From UBA5336 sp038745855 (GTDB lineage: Bacteria > Pseudomonadota > Alphaproteobacteria > Caulobacterales > Hyphomonadaceae): 41,451 bases of DNA. A program made the position numbers and the translations under genes. Positions 32,346 to 40,806 of this stretch are shown here, piece after piece; within the stretch, counting starts at the first letter, position 1; each line of letters opens with the position of its first letter. A model generated the notes under the pieces. The model searched no databases. It was not told the origin of the DNA and was given only the letters and a program-made list of their open reading frames with translations. Where the stretch lies: positions 1 through 41,451 of the forward strand of contig JBCDLC010000029.1 of the NCBI GenBank assembly GCA_038745855.1, read 5' to 3'.

Positions 32346-33005
32346 CTAGAAAGCGGTGGGCGTCCAGAGGCCCAAGAGGGCCGATGTGACAAGAATAAGC
32401 CAAATCCCCATGACGGCGGGACGGACGGTATTGATGGTTGTGGCCAGCGATTGCGTGGCGGTTTCTGGCGCATCGCCCGTGAGACCAACCAGGGCAGGGC
32501 CCAGCGGCTGGAGCATTCGGCGGATCAGCAGGCCAAGGCCGATCGCGGTGGCGAGCAAGAGCATTTTCAGAGCGAGGAAAGCCGGGACCGACAGTGTGCC
32601 CGTGAGCGCAGCAAAACTCGTGCCCGCGAGCGCGGCCAATGCCGCCCACCGAATGGCCAGATCGACGCTCTTCCAGGTCGCTGACGCACCATGCTGCACA
32701 TGGAGGAACCAGGCCAAGGTCAACCAGGCGAGCGACGCGGCCCAGGCTGCGAAGATCCAATGCGCGTCGACCGTGATCCATCCTTTGACCGAAGCCAGGT
32801 GGAAGCCCGTCGGAAATGCAAGGATCAAGGCTGTGCGCGGGGCCATATCCACATCGCCGACGATCTTGGCCGCAAACAGGCGGCGGTCGACAGAAACGCC
32901 ATCGGCGGTCAGGAAGCGGCTTGAGTAGAAAGCGCCCAGGTCACCGCCGAGCCAGTAGACGAAGACCAATACGTGCAACAGGGTAATGATCGCCGTTTCC
33001 GCCAA
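32346..33005 (-). CDS. integral membrane protein, six predicted spans
   Basis: A 219-residue protein with about six hydrophobic spans: AIITLLHVLVFVYWLGGDLG, ALILAFPTGFHLA, IFAAWAASLAWLTLAWFLHV, WAALAALAGTSFAALTG, FLALKMLLLATAIGLGLLI and AVMGIWLILVTSALLGLW. Several His residues near membrane faces (HVLVF, FHLA, HVQH) could bind heme or metal, as in CopD/cytochrome-b-like proteins, but I cannot confirm this. The start is TTG at 33003-33005 with AGAGAGGAG 6 bases upstream. An ATG at 33038 lies inside the palindromic operator and is rejected. First gene of the oxidase-ALDH-crotonase operon. Confidence 0.8.
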   Translation of the reverse strand: MAETAIITLLHVLVFVYWLGGDLGAFYSSRFLTADGVSVDRRLFAAKIVGDVDMAPRTALILAFPTGFHLASVKGWITVDAHWIFAAWAASLAWLTLAWFLHVQHGASATWKSVDLAIRWAALAALAGTSFAALTGTLSVPAFLALKMLLLATAIGLGLLIRRMLQPLGPALVGLTGDAPETATQSLATTINTVRPAVMGIWLILVTSALLGLWTPTAF

Positions 33006-33024
33006 GGCCGACTCCTCTCTGCAC

Positions 33025-33040
33025 AAATGATATACCATTT
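33025..33040. promoter_or_regulatory. palindromic operator, site 3
   Basis: AAATGATATACCATTT is a near-perfect 16-bp palindrome (mismatch only at the inner R/Y pair). It lies between the stop of the second GntR gene (33074) and the TTG start of the membrane protein (33005), both read leftward. It differs from site 2 at one position. On the minus strand GTATAT could serve as the -10 box, so repressor binding would block the operon. Confidence 0.72.
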
Positions 33041-33073
33041 AGAGAAGCGTTGGCGAGCAGCCCTGCGCGAATG

Positions 33074-33841
33074 TCACATCCAGCCGCTATCGCCCGCGCG
33101 AGACAGCCGCATCTGGTATTGGAACCGGTCAGCCCGGTAATGGGCCGTGATGTCCTGAACTGGTCGATCGGTCCCGTCTCGCATGATCCGGTGGATGCGG
33201 AGCAGCGGCGCGCCTGGCGCGATCCCCAGATCGGTTGCCATGTCCGGCGGCGCAGAGATGGCCGTGATCGTCTGCTCGGCATCCTGGGGCGCGTGCCCGG
33301 ACCGTTCGAGGAGGGCGATAAGCGATTCGCTGCCAAGTTCCTCATCCGTGAAACCGGACGCCACATCGATAGGAAGGGACGTGATCAAATAGGAAAACGG
33401 CTCTCCCTCCAGATGCCGAAGCCTCACGATCCGCCGCACGGGCGCCCCAATGTCCAACTCCAACGCCTCGGCGATGGCCGGTTCTGCAACGACCGTCTCG
33501 CTGCGGATCAAGCGAACATCGGTGTCCATGCCCATGCGTGTCAGGCCATCGATGAGCGTATCGAAGCTGCCTTTCACCGTCGGTGCCGCGGCATTGAAGA
33601 CAACCACGGTACCGCGGCCCCTTTGGCGCCGGACGAAGCCGGACATGGCGAGTTCATTCATCGCGCGTTTGACGGTGATGCGCGATACGCCGAGCCGCTC
33701 GACAAGCTCCTGCTCTGCGGGCAGGCGGGCATTGGCTGCAATGGCGCCAGACAGAATCTGGTCCTTCAGATGCGCGTAGATCTGGCGGTAGAGTGGCGTA
33801 TCGGACGCTTCGTCGATGACCGTATCAGGTAAATCCAACAT
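33074..33841 (-). CDS. GntR-family regulator, HutC/UTRA type (second)
   Basis: A 255-residue regulator. About residues 12-80 are the winged helix (TPLYRQIYAHLKDQIL, LGVSRITVKRAMNELA, GFVRRQRGRGTVV) and 95-245 the UTRA effector domain (VRRIVRLRHLEGEPFSYLI, QDITAHYRADRFQYQMRL). The start at 33839-33841 begins MLDLPDTVIDE; a longer reading is Arg-rich and unlikely. It lies immediately upstream of site 3 and the oxidase operon, in the same direction. It is the best candidate for binding the AAAWGATATAYCWTTT sites, though no copy lies at its own promoter. Confidence 0.9.
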   Translation of the reverse strand: MLDLPDTVIDEASDTPLYRQIYAHLKDQILSGAIAANARLPAEQELVERLGVSRITVKRAMNELAMSGFVRRQRGRGTVVVFNAAAPTVKGSFDTLIDGLTRMGMDTDVRLIRSETVVAEPAIAEALELDIGAPVRRIVRLRHLEGEPFSYLITSLPIDVASGFTDEELGSESLIALLERSGHAPQDAEQTITAISAPPDMATDLGIAPGAPLLRIHRIMRDGTDRPVQDITAHYRADRFQYQMRLSRAGDSGWM

Positions 33842-33936
33842 GGGCACAAAGATAAGCCCCTCACGACATTTGACGACCGGCAAACAGCGGCAAGCGCAAA
33901 CAAGCGGCGACCGGTCTGGCCAGAGGCGCCGCCGGC

Positions 33937-34761
33937 CTAAACGCCGAGTACGTCTCCTATTCCGTAGTGACCGGGCGGTTGCCCATTGGCCCACTCTGCT
34001 GCTGCCAAGGCGCCATCGGCAAAAACCGAACGGTCGATGGCCGAATGCGCGAGGCGTACGGTTTCTGTCTCGCTGGTGAATGTAAGTTCGTGCTCACCAA
34101 TCACGCCGCCCGAGCGGCGGACTGAAAAGCCGATAGCGCCGGCTTCCCGCTTCGCCTCCGGTCCGCAATAGGGCGCTGCCTGGAGGTCGGGCAGGGCGGC
34201 GCCTCGTCCAGCGGCGACGGCGTCTCCAAGCATCAGGGCTGTGCCCGATGGGGCATCTACTTTGAACCGGTGATGGGTCTCCAGGATTTCCGCATCCCAG
34301 CCCGCGCCCAGCCGTTCAGCCGCCAACCGGGCCAATGCCGTCAGTAAAGCAACGCCGAGCGAAAAGTTCCCGGCCTTCACGATGGCAAACCGGTCCGCAT
34401 GGCCTTGAAGCGCTGCCTCTGCTTCCGCGTCGAACCCCGTCGTCCCGATGATCACAGTTTGCACAGGGGTCGACCGAAGGGCGTCCATCGCAGCCAGCGT
34501 GGCCGCCGGCGTCGTGAAATCGATCCATGTTGATGCGGTATGCGCCGCTTTTGCCGCGTCAACGTCAGGCGTTCTTCCAAGGGGCGGCTCCGCCCCGGCG
34601 AAGCGCGCGAGGTCACTCACTAGTTCGGGACTGCCAGAGCGTTCGGTACCACCAACCAGCCTATGCCCACGGGCCACGACCGCCGTTGCAAGCTGGCGCC
34701 CCATACGGCCTGCAATACCCGCGACGGCGATGGAAAGCGGCGTGTCGATCATCTTGTCCAT
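33937..34761 (-). CDS. dapB: 4-hydroxy-tetrahydrodipicolinate reductase
   Basis: A 274-residue DapB of normal length, catalysing the NAD(P)H reduction step of lysine and diaminopimelate synthesis. It has the nucleotide motif GIAGRMG at 15-21, GTTGF at 106-110, and the catalytic stretch ETHHRFKVDAPSGTA with His163, His164, Lys167 and PSGTA at 171-175. ATG at 34759-34761 was chosen; an ATG three codons later (34752) is equally possible, and a much longer reading is not family-like. A housekeeping gene marking the right boundary of the catabolic island. Confidence 0.95.
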   Translation of the reverse strand: MDKMIDTPLSIAVAGIAGRMGRQLATAVVARGHRLVGGTERSGSPELVSDLARFAGAEPPLGRTPDVDAAKAAHTASTWIDFTTPAATLAAMDALRSTPVQTVIIGTTGFDAEAEAALQGHADRFAIVKAGNFSLGVALLTALARLAAERLGAGWDAEILETHHRFKVDAPSGTALMLGDAVAAGRGAALPDLQAAPYCGPEAKREAGAIGFSVRRSGGVIGEHELTFTSETETVRLAHSAIDRSVFADGALAAAEWANGQPPGHYGIGDVLGV

Positions 34762-34912
34762 GGCCTGCCTTATAAGCGCGTAAGCGTTCGTGCCGCTACC
34801 TGCGCCGGTCATATTGCACCCGTATCCTCGCAAGACTGCCTTCGCTCGCGGTGGCGGCTTTTTGCGACACCGCCCTCTTGCACCCGTGGCCAGGCCTTCG
34901 CACACTCTCTCC

Positions 34913-35803
34913 ATGGGCTTTGCCACCGATCCTTTGCCGTCCTTGTCCTACGCTGACTATTTCGACCACCCGATCAAAAAGCGGTTGGTCCGCGCGGTCG
35001 AACGGCTCTCTGGCCAGCCGCGCATCCAGAAACTCTATCGCCGGTACCGCGAAGATCTCGAGCACGTTCCCTTCTTCGAGGCGGCCGTGAAACTACTCGA
35101 CCTGCGGGTCGAGATCGACGTTGCGCGCCATGCCGCGATCCCGAAAACGGGCCCGCTCGTGGTCGTCGCCAATCATCCGTTTGGCGTGCTCGACGGGCTG
35201 GTGATTTGCCATCTCCTTTCGCTGGTCCGCGCCGACTTCAAAATCCTCACCAATGCTGTACTCGACGGCGCGCCCGAAGCGTCGGGTTGGATCCTTCCGA
35301 TCGATTTCGCAGGCACGAAAGCGGCCCAGGCCATCAACATCGCCACCCGCAAGCAGTCGCTCGAGATCCTTCGAGCGGGCGGCTGTATCGTCGTCTTCCC
35401 CGCAGGTGGCGTCTCCACCGCTCCAACGGTGTTCTCGCGCGCGGCCGTCGATGACACCTGGAAGCCGTTTACGGCCAAGCTCATTACCCAGTCGGGTGCG
35501 CGCGTCGTCCCGGTCTATTTCGAGGGCCAGAATTCCAGGCTCTTCCAACTCGCAAGCCACCTTTCCCTTGAGTTGCGCCTCGCCCTGATCTTCCGCGAAG
35601 TGAACCGCAAGCGTGGCAAGCGCATGCCCGTCCATATCGGCGAGGTCCTGACCCCCGATGATCTCGCGACCGCCGGCAAACGCGCCGAACTCATGGCGTT
35701 TCTTCGCCACGCGACCTACGCAATGGCACCCTCGAAACTGCAAGGCCCGTTGAAGCGCGCCGACGAGCGCTGGCAAGCGCGTCGCCCGAAGGTCTTCCGG
35801 TAG
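34913..35803 (+). CDS. lysophospholipid/hemolysin-type acyltransferase
   Basis: A 296-residue PlsC-fold acyltransferase of the hemolysin/ornithine-lipid-acyltransferase type. The acyl-transfer motif reads ANHPFGVLDG (His88, Asp94), longer by one residue than the classical HxxxxD, as in OlsA-like members. The acceptor-binding motif FPAGGVS lies at 162-168. It uses acyl-ACP or acyl-CoA to acylate a lipid precursor at the membrane. The start at 34913 (MGFATDPLPSL) was preferred to a longer reading that is unlike the family. It diverges from dapB across 151 bases where I see no clear motif. Confidence 0.88.
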   Translation: MGFATDPLPSLSYADYFDHPIKKRLVRAVERLSGQPRIQKLYRRYREDLEHVPFFEAAVKLLDLRVEIDVARHAAIPKTGPLVVVANHPFGVLDGLVICHLLSLVRADFKILTNAVLDGAPEASGWILPIDFAGTKAAQAINIATRKQSLEILRAGGCIVVFPAGGVSTAPTVFSRAAVDDTWKPFTAKLITQSGARVVPVYFEGQNSRLFQLASHLSLELRLALIFREVNRKRGKRMPVHIGEVLTPDDLATAGKRAELMAFLRHATYAMAPSKLQGPLKRADERWQARRPKVFR

Positions 35804-35881
35804 GGCGAAGAGGCCTCCAATTCCACGTCTTGGTGATCCCCCGGGGTTCAGGCATACTCGTCCGAGGAGGACCAATGCGCC

Positions 35882-37054
35882 ATGGCTGATACCGAACACC
35901 ACCCCGATGTGAAGGCTGCTGCTGCGGCCATAGTCCCGTCGATCCGCGCCCGGATCGAGGACATCGAGGCGGGCCGGCGCCTGCCGGCAGACCTTGCGGC
36001 CGCGCTCGCGTCTGCCGGGGTTTTTCGGATGGTCACACCAAGGGCCTATGGCGGGCTCGAACTCAGCCCCCGCGAGATCGTGGAAACCGTTGAAATCCTC
36101 GCCACTGCCGATGCCAGCGTCGGCTGGTGCGCGATGATCGGGGCCACCACCGCCATGAACGCCGCCTATATGGCGCCGGAATTTGCCGAGGAGATCTACG
36201 GCGATCCCGCGATCATCACCGGCGGTGTCTTCGCGCCCATGGGCAAGGCCGTCGACGAGGGCGACCACTACCGCGTCACAGGCCGCTGGCAATGGGGATC
36301 CGGCTCTGCCAATTGCACCTGGCTGTGCGGCGGTGCGATCGTGACGGACGCGGATGGACAGCTCAAGCGCCTCGATAGTGGCGCGCCGGAAAACCGCATG
36401 ATGGTCTTCCCCGCAAGCGATGCCGAATTGCTCGACACCTGGCACACGATGGGCCTCAAGGGCACTGGTTCCGGCGACATCGCCGTCAACGACATTCGCG
36501 TGCCCAAGGGCCGGACAGTGTCGCTCCTCTCTGACAAACCCCGCATCGACGGCGCCCTCTACGCGTTTCCTGCCTTTGGCCTTCTCGCCCTCGGGGTCGC
36601 CGGCGCGGCCCTCGGCAATGCCCGTGGCGCGCTCGATGACTTCAAGGCGCTTGCGACCCGGAAGAAGAACCAGGGCTCGGCCAAGACCCTTTCCGAGCGC
36701 CAGGTCATCCAGGCCGAATACGCCAAACAGGAAGCGGCTTGGCGCGCAGCGCGGGCTTACCTTTTCGACGAGATCGACAGGGCCTGGGCCGTTGCCCAAT
36801 CCACCGGCGCCCTTCCAGTCGACCAGCGCGGCGCCCTTCGAATGGCGTGCACCCATATGGTCCGGACGAGCGCCGACATCTGCCGCATGACCCATGACCT
36901 TGCCGGCGGTGTGGATGTTTACACGAACAGCGCGATCCAGCGCCGGTTCCGCGATGCCCACGCGATGACGGCCCACATTGTTACCGCGCCTGCCACCTGG
37001 GAGCTCACCGGCCGCATCCTCATGGATCTGCCCACCGACGGCGCCATGGTCTGA
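35882..37054 (+). CDS. acyl-CoA-dehydrogenase-like flavin monooxygenase
   Basis: A 390-residue protein with the acyl-CoA dehydrogenase fold but of the group D monooxygenase/HsaA-type branch. N-terminal helices are followed by VFRMVTPRAYGGLE, ADASVGWCAM near 78, the beta-domain YRVTGRWQWGSGSANCTW (about 127-145) and TWHTMGLKGTGSGDIAVNDIRVP (about 189-211). The C-terminal domain contains RTSADICRMTHDLAGGVDVY and lacks the EGTNE catalytic motif. Such proteins hydroxylate substrates with reduced flavin from a partner reductase, or act as atypical dehydrogenases. GGAGG lies 13 bases upstream of the ATG. The partner is not evident. Confidence 0.82.
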   Translation: MADTEHHPDVKAAAAAIVPSIRARIEDIEAGRRLPADLAAALASAGVFRMVTPRAYGGLELSPREIVETVEILATADASVGWCAMIGATTAMNAAYMAPEFAEEIYGDPAIITGGVFAPMGKAVDEGDHYRVTGRWQWGSGSANCTWLCGGAIVTDADGQLKRLDSGAPENRMMVFPASDAELLDTWHTMGLKGTGSGDIAVNDIRVPKGRTVSLLSDKPRIDGALYAFPAFGLLALGVAGAALGNARGALDDFKALATRKKNQGSAKTLSERQVIQAEYAKQEAAWRAARAYLFDEIDRAWAVAQSTGALPVDQRGALRMACTHMVRTSADICRMTHDLAGGVDVYTNSAIQRRFRDAHAMTAHIVTAPATWELTGRILMDLPTDGAMV

Positions 37055-37118
37055 TATCGCTGGCCTGTCTTCGATCAAGGCGATCGCCATGCCGTGATCC
37101 TTTCGGTCAGCCTATCAA

Positions 37119-37147
37119 CTTGCAACCGGGGCCGCATCACCCCAAAT
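37119..37147 (+). promoter_or_regulatory. sigma-32-like heat-shock promoter upstream of dnaJ
   Basis: CTTGCAA (37119-37125), a 14-base spacer and CCCCAAAT (37140-37147) fit the sigma-32 pattern CTTGAAA-N11-16-CCCCATNT with few mismatches. It lies about 125 bases before the dnaJ start in the 218-bp gap after the monooxygenase gene. No CIRCE inverted repeat is seen. Confidence 0.5.
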
Positions 37148-37272
37148 CCTCCGTGGAGCCGAAGAATATTTGGACTGCGCATAGGACTTTGCGCGGGCCA
37201 ATTCCCATTCGGCGCGGCATATGAGAACCGGCGACAGGCCCGAGCGCCAAGCCCCAAAGGTCGAAGTAGAGC

Positions 37273-38445
37273 ATGAGCAAACGCGACTATTACGAGATCC
37301 TGGGCGTCGACCGCGGCGCCGATGACAAGGCCCTGAAATCGGCCTACCGGAAACTCGCTTTGAAATACCACCCGGACCAGAACCCCGGCGACCCCGAGGC
37401 CGAGGCGCAGTTCAAGCAAGTCGGCGAAGCCTATGCCATCCTTTCGGACGCTGAAAAACGCGCGGCCTATGACCGGTTTGGCCATGCCGCGTTCGAAGGC
37501 GGCGGAGGCGGGGCAGGGGCCGGCGGGCCCTTCGGCGGCATGGATCCGGGCGATATTTTCGAGGACATCTTCTCCCAAGTCTTTGGCGGCGGCGGGCGCG
37601 GCGGCCAGCGGGGCGGACGGAGGCGCGGGCCCGCCCGCGGGTCTGACCTGCGCTATGATCTCGACGTCGGTCTTGAGGACGCTTTTCGCGGGCTCAATAC
37701 CCAGATCACCATCCCGAGCCTCAATAGCTGTGACACCTGCAGCGGATCGGGCGCGGCACCGGGCACGAGCCCAGAAGCCTGCGGCACCTGTGGCGGGGCC
37801 GGCCGTGTCCGCGCGCAACAGGGCTTTTTCACCATGGAGCGCACGTGTCCGCGCTGCTCGGGCCGCGGCCAGGTGATCCCCAATCCCTGCGGAACCTGTT
37901 CCGGCACGGGCCAGGTTCGGGTTGACCGCACCCTCGATGTCCAGATCCCGGCCGGGGTCGAAAGCGGCACCCGCATCCGCCTCCAGGGTGAGGGGGAGCC
38001 CGGCTCGGCCGGCGCCCCCCGTGGCGACCTCTACATCTTCATCGACGTGCCCGAGCATGACATTTTCGAGCGCGACGGGCCCAACCTCTATTGCCGGGCG
38101 CCGGTTCCGATGGTTACCGCTTCGCTCGGCGGGGACATCGAAATCCCGACTATCGATGGTGGCCGCGCCCGCGTGTCGATCCCCGAAGGCGCCCAGACCG
38201 GTCGTAAACTCAGGCTCCGGGGGAAGGGCATGCCCAACCTGCGCGGCAACCAGCCCACCGGTGACCTCTATGTCGAGATCTTCGTGGAGACCCCGCAGAA
38301 CCTCACCGCCCGCCAGAAGGCGCTGTTGCGTGAATTCTGCGAGTGTTCAGGTGCGGACTGCAATCCCGAGAGCGAGGGCTTTCTGGGGCGCGTCCGCCGC
38401 TTCTGGGACGACCTGACGGACCCGGACGAGACCCGCCCGCATTGA
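37273..38445 (+). CDS. dnaJ: chaperone protein DnaJ
   Basis: A 390-residue type I DnaJ, co-chaperone stimulating DnaK ATPase. The J domain has HPD at 33-35; a Gly/Phe-rich linker follows (about 75-120); the zinc-binding domain has four CxxCxGxG repeats (CDTCSGSG, CGTCGGAG, CPRCSGRG, CGTCSGTG) near 150-215; the two C-terminal substrate-binding domains end in a DPDETRPH tail. All key residues are present. dnaK does not precede it in this window, so it has its own promoter, consistent with the sigma-32-like site upstream. Downstream lies a repeat copy directly at the stop codon. Confidence 0.97.
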   Translation: MSKRDYYEILGVDRGADDKALKSAYRKLALKYHPDQNPGDPEAEAQFKQVGEAYAILSDAEKRAAYDRFGHAAFEGGGGGAGAGGPFGGMDPGDIFEDIFSQVFGGGGRGGQRGGRRRGPARGSDLRYDLDVGLEDAFRGLNTQITIPSLNSCDTCSGSGAAPGTSPEACGTCGGAGRVRAQQGFFTMERTCPRCSGRGQVIPNPCGTCSGTGQVRVDRTLDVQIPAGVESGTRIRLQGEGEPGSAGAPRGDLYIFIDVPEHDIFERDGPNLYCRAPVPMVTASLGGDIEIPTIDGGRARVSIPEGAQTGRKLRLRGKGMPNLRGNQPTGDLYVEIFVETPQNLTARQKALLREFCECSGADCNPESEGFLGRVRRFWDDLTDPDETRPH

Positions 38446-38521
38446 TGCTTTGATCTGGTTTTTGTTTTGATCCCCCGCTGGGCTTCGGGCTTTGCCCTCC
38501 TCTACGCGATGGATCGGGTTC
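38446..38521 (-). repeat. REP-like intergenic repeat, copy B
   Basis: Read on the minus strand it contains CGATCCATCGCGTAG, a short hairpin (GGGCAAAGCCC), GAAGCCCAGCGGGGGATC and AAAAACCAGATCAAAGCA. It matches copy D (39471-39549) along nearly its whole length, in opposite orientation. It begins directly after the dnaJ stop. Confidence 0.65.
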
Positions 38522-38856
38522 AAGACTGTGGGGCTTTCTGAATTTCTCCCTCTCGGCTTGGGGCAGTTTATTTCGCTCGCGGCGCGTGGCGCCTCCGCGG
38601 GGGCGGCGCATTCGCGCCGACGGGCTTTATGCTTGGATCGCCCGCTGGGCTGCGCGCTGGCGCGCTCCGCTACGCGATGGATCGGGTTTTGGCCTTGCGA
38701 CGCTGCGCGTCGGGGCGGGGCGCTGGTTGTTAAGTGGGATTTGAGGACGTGGTGGTCGTTTTGGGCGGTGTCCTTTGTTTCTGCCAGCGGGTTTGGCCGC
38801 CGGGGCGGGGCCTCGTCGGTTATTGGGTTTGGTTTTTCGGATTCTGGATGGGCTGG
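38522..38856. other. non-coding stretch around REP copies
   Basis: Apart from repeat copy C this region has no reading frame with family-like sequence on either strand. It is G/T-rich on the plus strand towards the right (about 38690-38870). I see no tRNA or obvious small-RNA gene. Together with copy B it forms the 411-base gap between dnaJ and the hypothetical gene. Confidence 0.4.
38630..38686 (-). repeat. REP-like intergenic repeat, copy C
   Basis: On the minus strand it reads CGATCCATCGCGTAGCGGAG, the hairpin GCGCGCCAGCGCGC and CAGCCCAGCGGGCGATC. It matches copy A (19-70) best, including the central stem, so two stem variants exist (A/C and B/D). Confidence 0.65.
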
Positions 38857-39279
38857 TCAGGTGTGGGGGAGGGGGAGGCCTGCGCTGAGATAGGTTGCGA
38901 GGCGTTGAGGCGCGTCGCAGTAGTTCTGGGTCCAGGCTTTGAAGGCGGTACGCATGGTGTTTGCGCGCCAGTAGATGATGTTGAGCGCGGCGATGTCGGG
39001 GGTGGGATTTTGGTCGTGGACCCTCTGGGCGACAAGTGGCTCTAATTGGTCGTAGGCGCCGGCTCGGGCGTAGAGGCCGTGGCGCCAGTCCTTGGCGGAC
39101 ATGGCGCGGGTGATCTTGATCGTGCCCCACGCGTTGATGGTGATTTCCATGATGTAGATCCCGCGCGCATTGAGCGCTTCGGCGACGCGGTGAAAGCGCC
39201 CGCAGGCCCACAGGAAAAGCGGCCAGAACACGGGCCACACGACATCCTTGTGCCGGAGAAACATGGGATCATTCAACAT
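38857..39279 (-). CDS. hypothetical protein, 140 residues
   Basis: The protein begins MLNDPMFLRHKDVVWPVFWP, has a hydrophobic/aromatic stretch (VVWPVFWPLFLWACG, about 13-27) that could be a short membrane or packed helix, then a mixed region (IYIMEITINAWGTIKITR) and a Trp/Tyr-rich helical C-terminus (NIIYWRANTMRTAFKAWTQNYC). The amino-acid mix looks coding rather than random. No family is recognised. It lies alone between repeat copies, on the same strand as and downstream of tRNA-Ser. Confidence 0.6.
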   Translation of the reverse strand: MLNDPMFLRHKDVVWPVFWPLFLWACGRFHRVAEALNARGIYIMEITINAWGTIKITRAMSAKDWRHGLYARAGAYDQLEPLVAQRVHDQNPTPDIAALNIIYWRANTMRTAFKAWTQNYCDAPQRLATYLSAGLPLPHT

Positions 39280-39470
39280 TTGACACGGAGTATACCACCG
39301 GCCCGGAGGGGGAGGATAAGTTTTTAGAGAGTTAAATGATTACAGAGCGTTGGGCGAGAATTTTGGGGGATAAGTTTTGATTGGGAGTGTTGGCGACTTC
39401 GGCATTATTGATGGAGACCGCTAGTGTATATCGCTTCGCTCCATGCACCCTTCCGGCTAACTGCAGTCCT

Positions 39471-39549
39471 GAACTCGATCCATCGCGTAGCGAAGGGCGA
39501 CAGTCCGAAGCCCAGCGGGGGCTCAAACATAAAAACCAGATCAAAGCAC
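39471..39549 (+). repeat. REP-like intergenic repeat, copy D
   Basis: Reads CGATCCATCGCGTAGCGAAG, a central segment with GGGC and GCCC arms, CCCAGCGGGGGCTCAAA and AAAAACCAGATCAAAGCA. It ends 5 bases before the 3' end of tRNA-Ser and is inverted relative to copies B and C. Confidence 0.65.
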
Positions 39550-39553
39550 AATG

Positions 39554-39643
<90 letters not shown>

Positions 39644-39685
39644 GGACCGGCGGGATGTACGCGGGGTAGGGCGCCCGTGCAAGGG

Positions 39686-40806
39686 ATGTTTCGCGGCGGC
39701 ACCAAGACCCATTTGATCCATGCCGGTGACATGGAAATCGCCGAGATGGATAATTCGGGCAGCATCACGGTGCGTTATGTGCCGGGGGCCGGGATCGACC
39801 AGCGGGTGGCGATGGTGGTTGGCAGCACGCGGCACTATTACCATCCAGACCGGCTCGGCAACGTGATCGCCATGGTGAGCAATTCCGGCGTGGTCACGGA
39901 CCAGTATCTCTACACCCCGTTCGGCGTTCAGGCGCCCTTTGCTGCCTCAGGCAACCCGTTCCGCTACACGGCCGCCGCATCGACCCGGAGACCGGGCTCT
40001 ACTACTACCGCGCGCGATACTATGATCCGGAGATCGGCCGCTTCTTGCAGACTGATCCCGTTGGATTCGCGGATTAGATAAACCTCTATGCGTATGTTGC
40101 GAACGATCCGGTGAATACGACGGATCCAAGTGGCAAGTGTGCTAAGTCATACTCTTGCAGTTCGGGAGGATCATCGAGACCGTTAGGAATGGGCAGATCA
40201 ATTGCGGAAAAGGTCGGCATTCAATCTGGTGGCGCTACTGGCGGAGGACGACCGCCTCCGGGGATGGGTCATAACCGGCCGCCGAAATACTCGAGACGGA
40301 TTCTTTATGATAGAGCAACCGCAGAAATCCGCCAGAACGATCCCCTTAATCCAAGAGGAGCGCCAACCATAGGCCTAAGCTGGGTACCAATGGCACGACA
40401 ATTGAACGACCAGCAACTTGAAGCTCAGATGTCCACACAATATGCTTTCGTAAGACAAATGATATTTGAGAATGCGGAGGTTGGGGCATCCCTCAGGCAC
40501 CCACAGTCTTTGAGCCTATCGTATGCTCAAACGATGCGTCTCGGTAGAGAATGGGTTGGATCAGGAGCCCGTGAAATGAGCTCGGGGGCAGGATTGGTAA
40601 ACACCGAAAACGGCCGAACTTTCCGATATCCCACGCAGAAAGCTTACACACAGGGTGATATTTTAGTATCAAATTTTGGAACCAGGGCTTTACCCGCAAA
40701 TCTGCATATTCACGTGTATACAGCTGTCCCCGGGGGCATCCTAGAAGAAGGTGGACAAAGTGTCTCCCGATGTGAAAAGTATACAGTGTATACCCGAGCT
40801 CAATGA
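39686..40806 (+). pseudogene. RHS-repeat protein C-terminal fragment with unknown toxin-like tip (disrupted)
   Basis: The first frame encodes an RHS core (HAGDMEIAEMDNSGSITVRY, then YYHPDRLGNVIAMV and YLYTPFGVQ). After FRYT near 39970 the frame is lost by one base; the next frame continues the canonical motif DPETGLYYYRARYYDPEIGR and then meets TAG at 40075-40077 where a Gln or similar residue is expected before INLYAYVANDPVN. Beyond it the same frame stays open to 40806 and holds a variable C-terminal tip of about 200 residues, which is A+T-richer. I do not recognise the tip's activity. The 5' part of the RHS gene is missing. Confidence 0.8.

Noticed and set aside
33006..33038. ATG at 33038 as start of the membrane protein
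   Set aside because: It lies inside the palindromic operator; the TTG at 33005 has an ideal ribosome site (AGAGAGGAG, 6-base spacing) and begins the hydrophobic N-terminus.
39313..39377. Repeated GGATAAGTTTT (two copies about 54 bases apart)
   Set aside because: Short, only two copies and no associated gene or hairpin; not enough to call an att site or repeat array.
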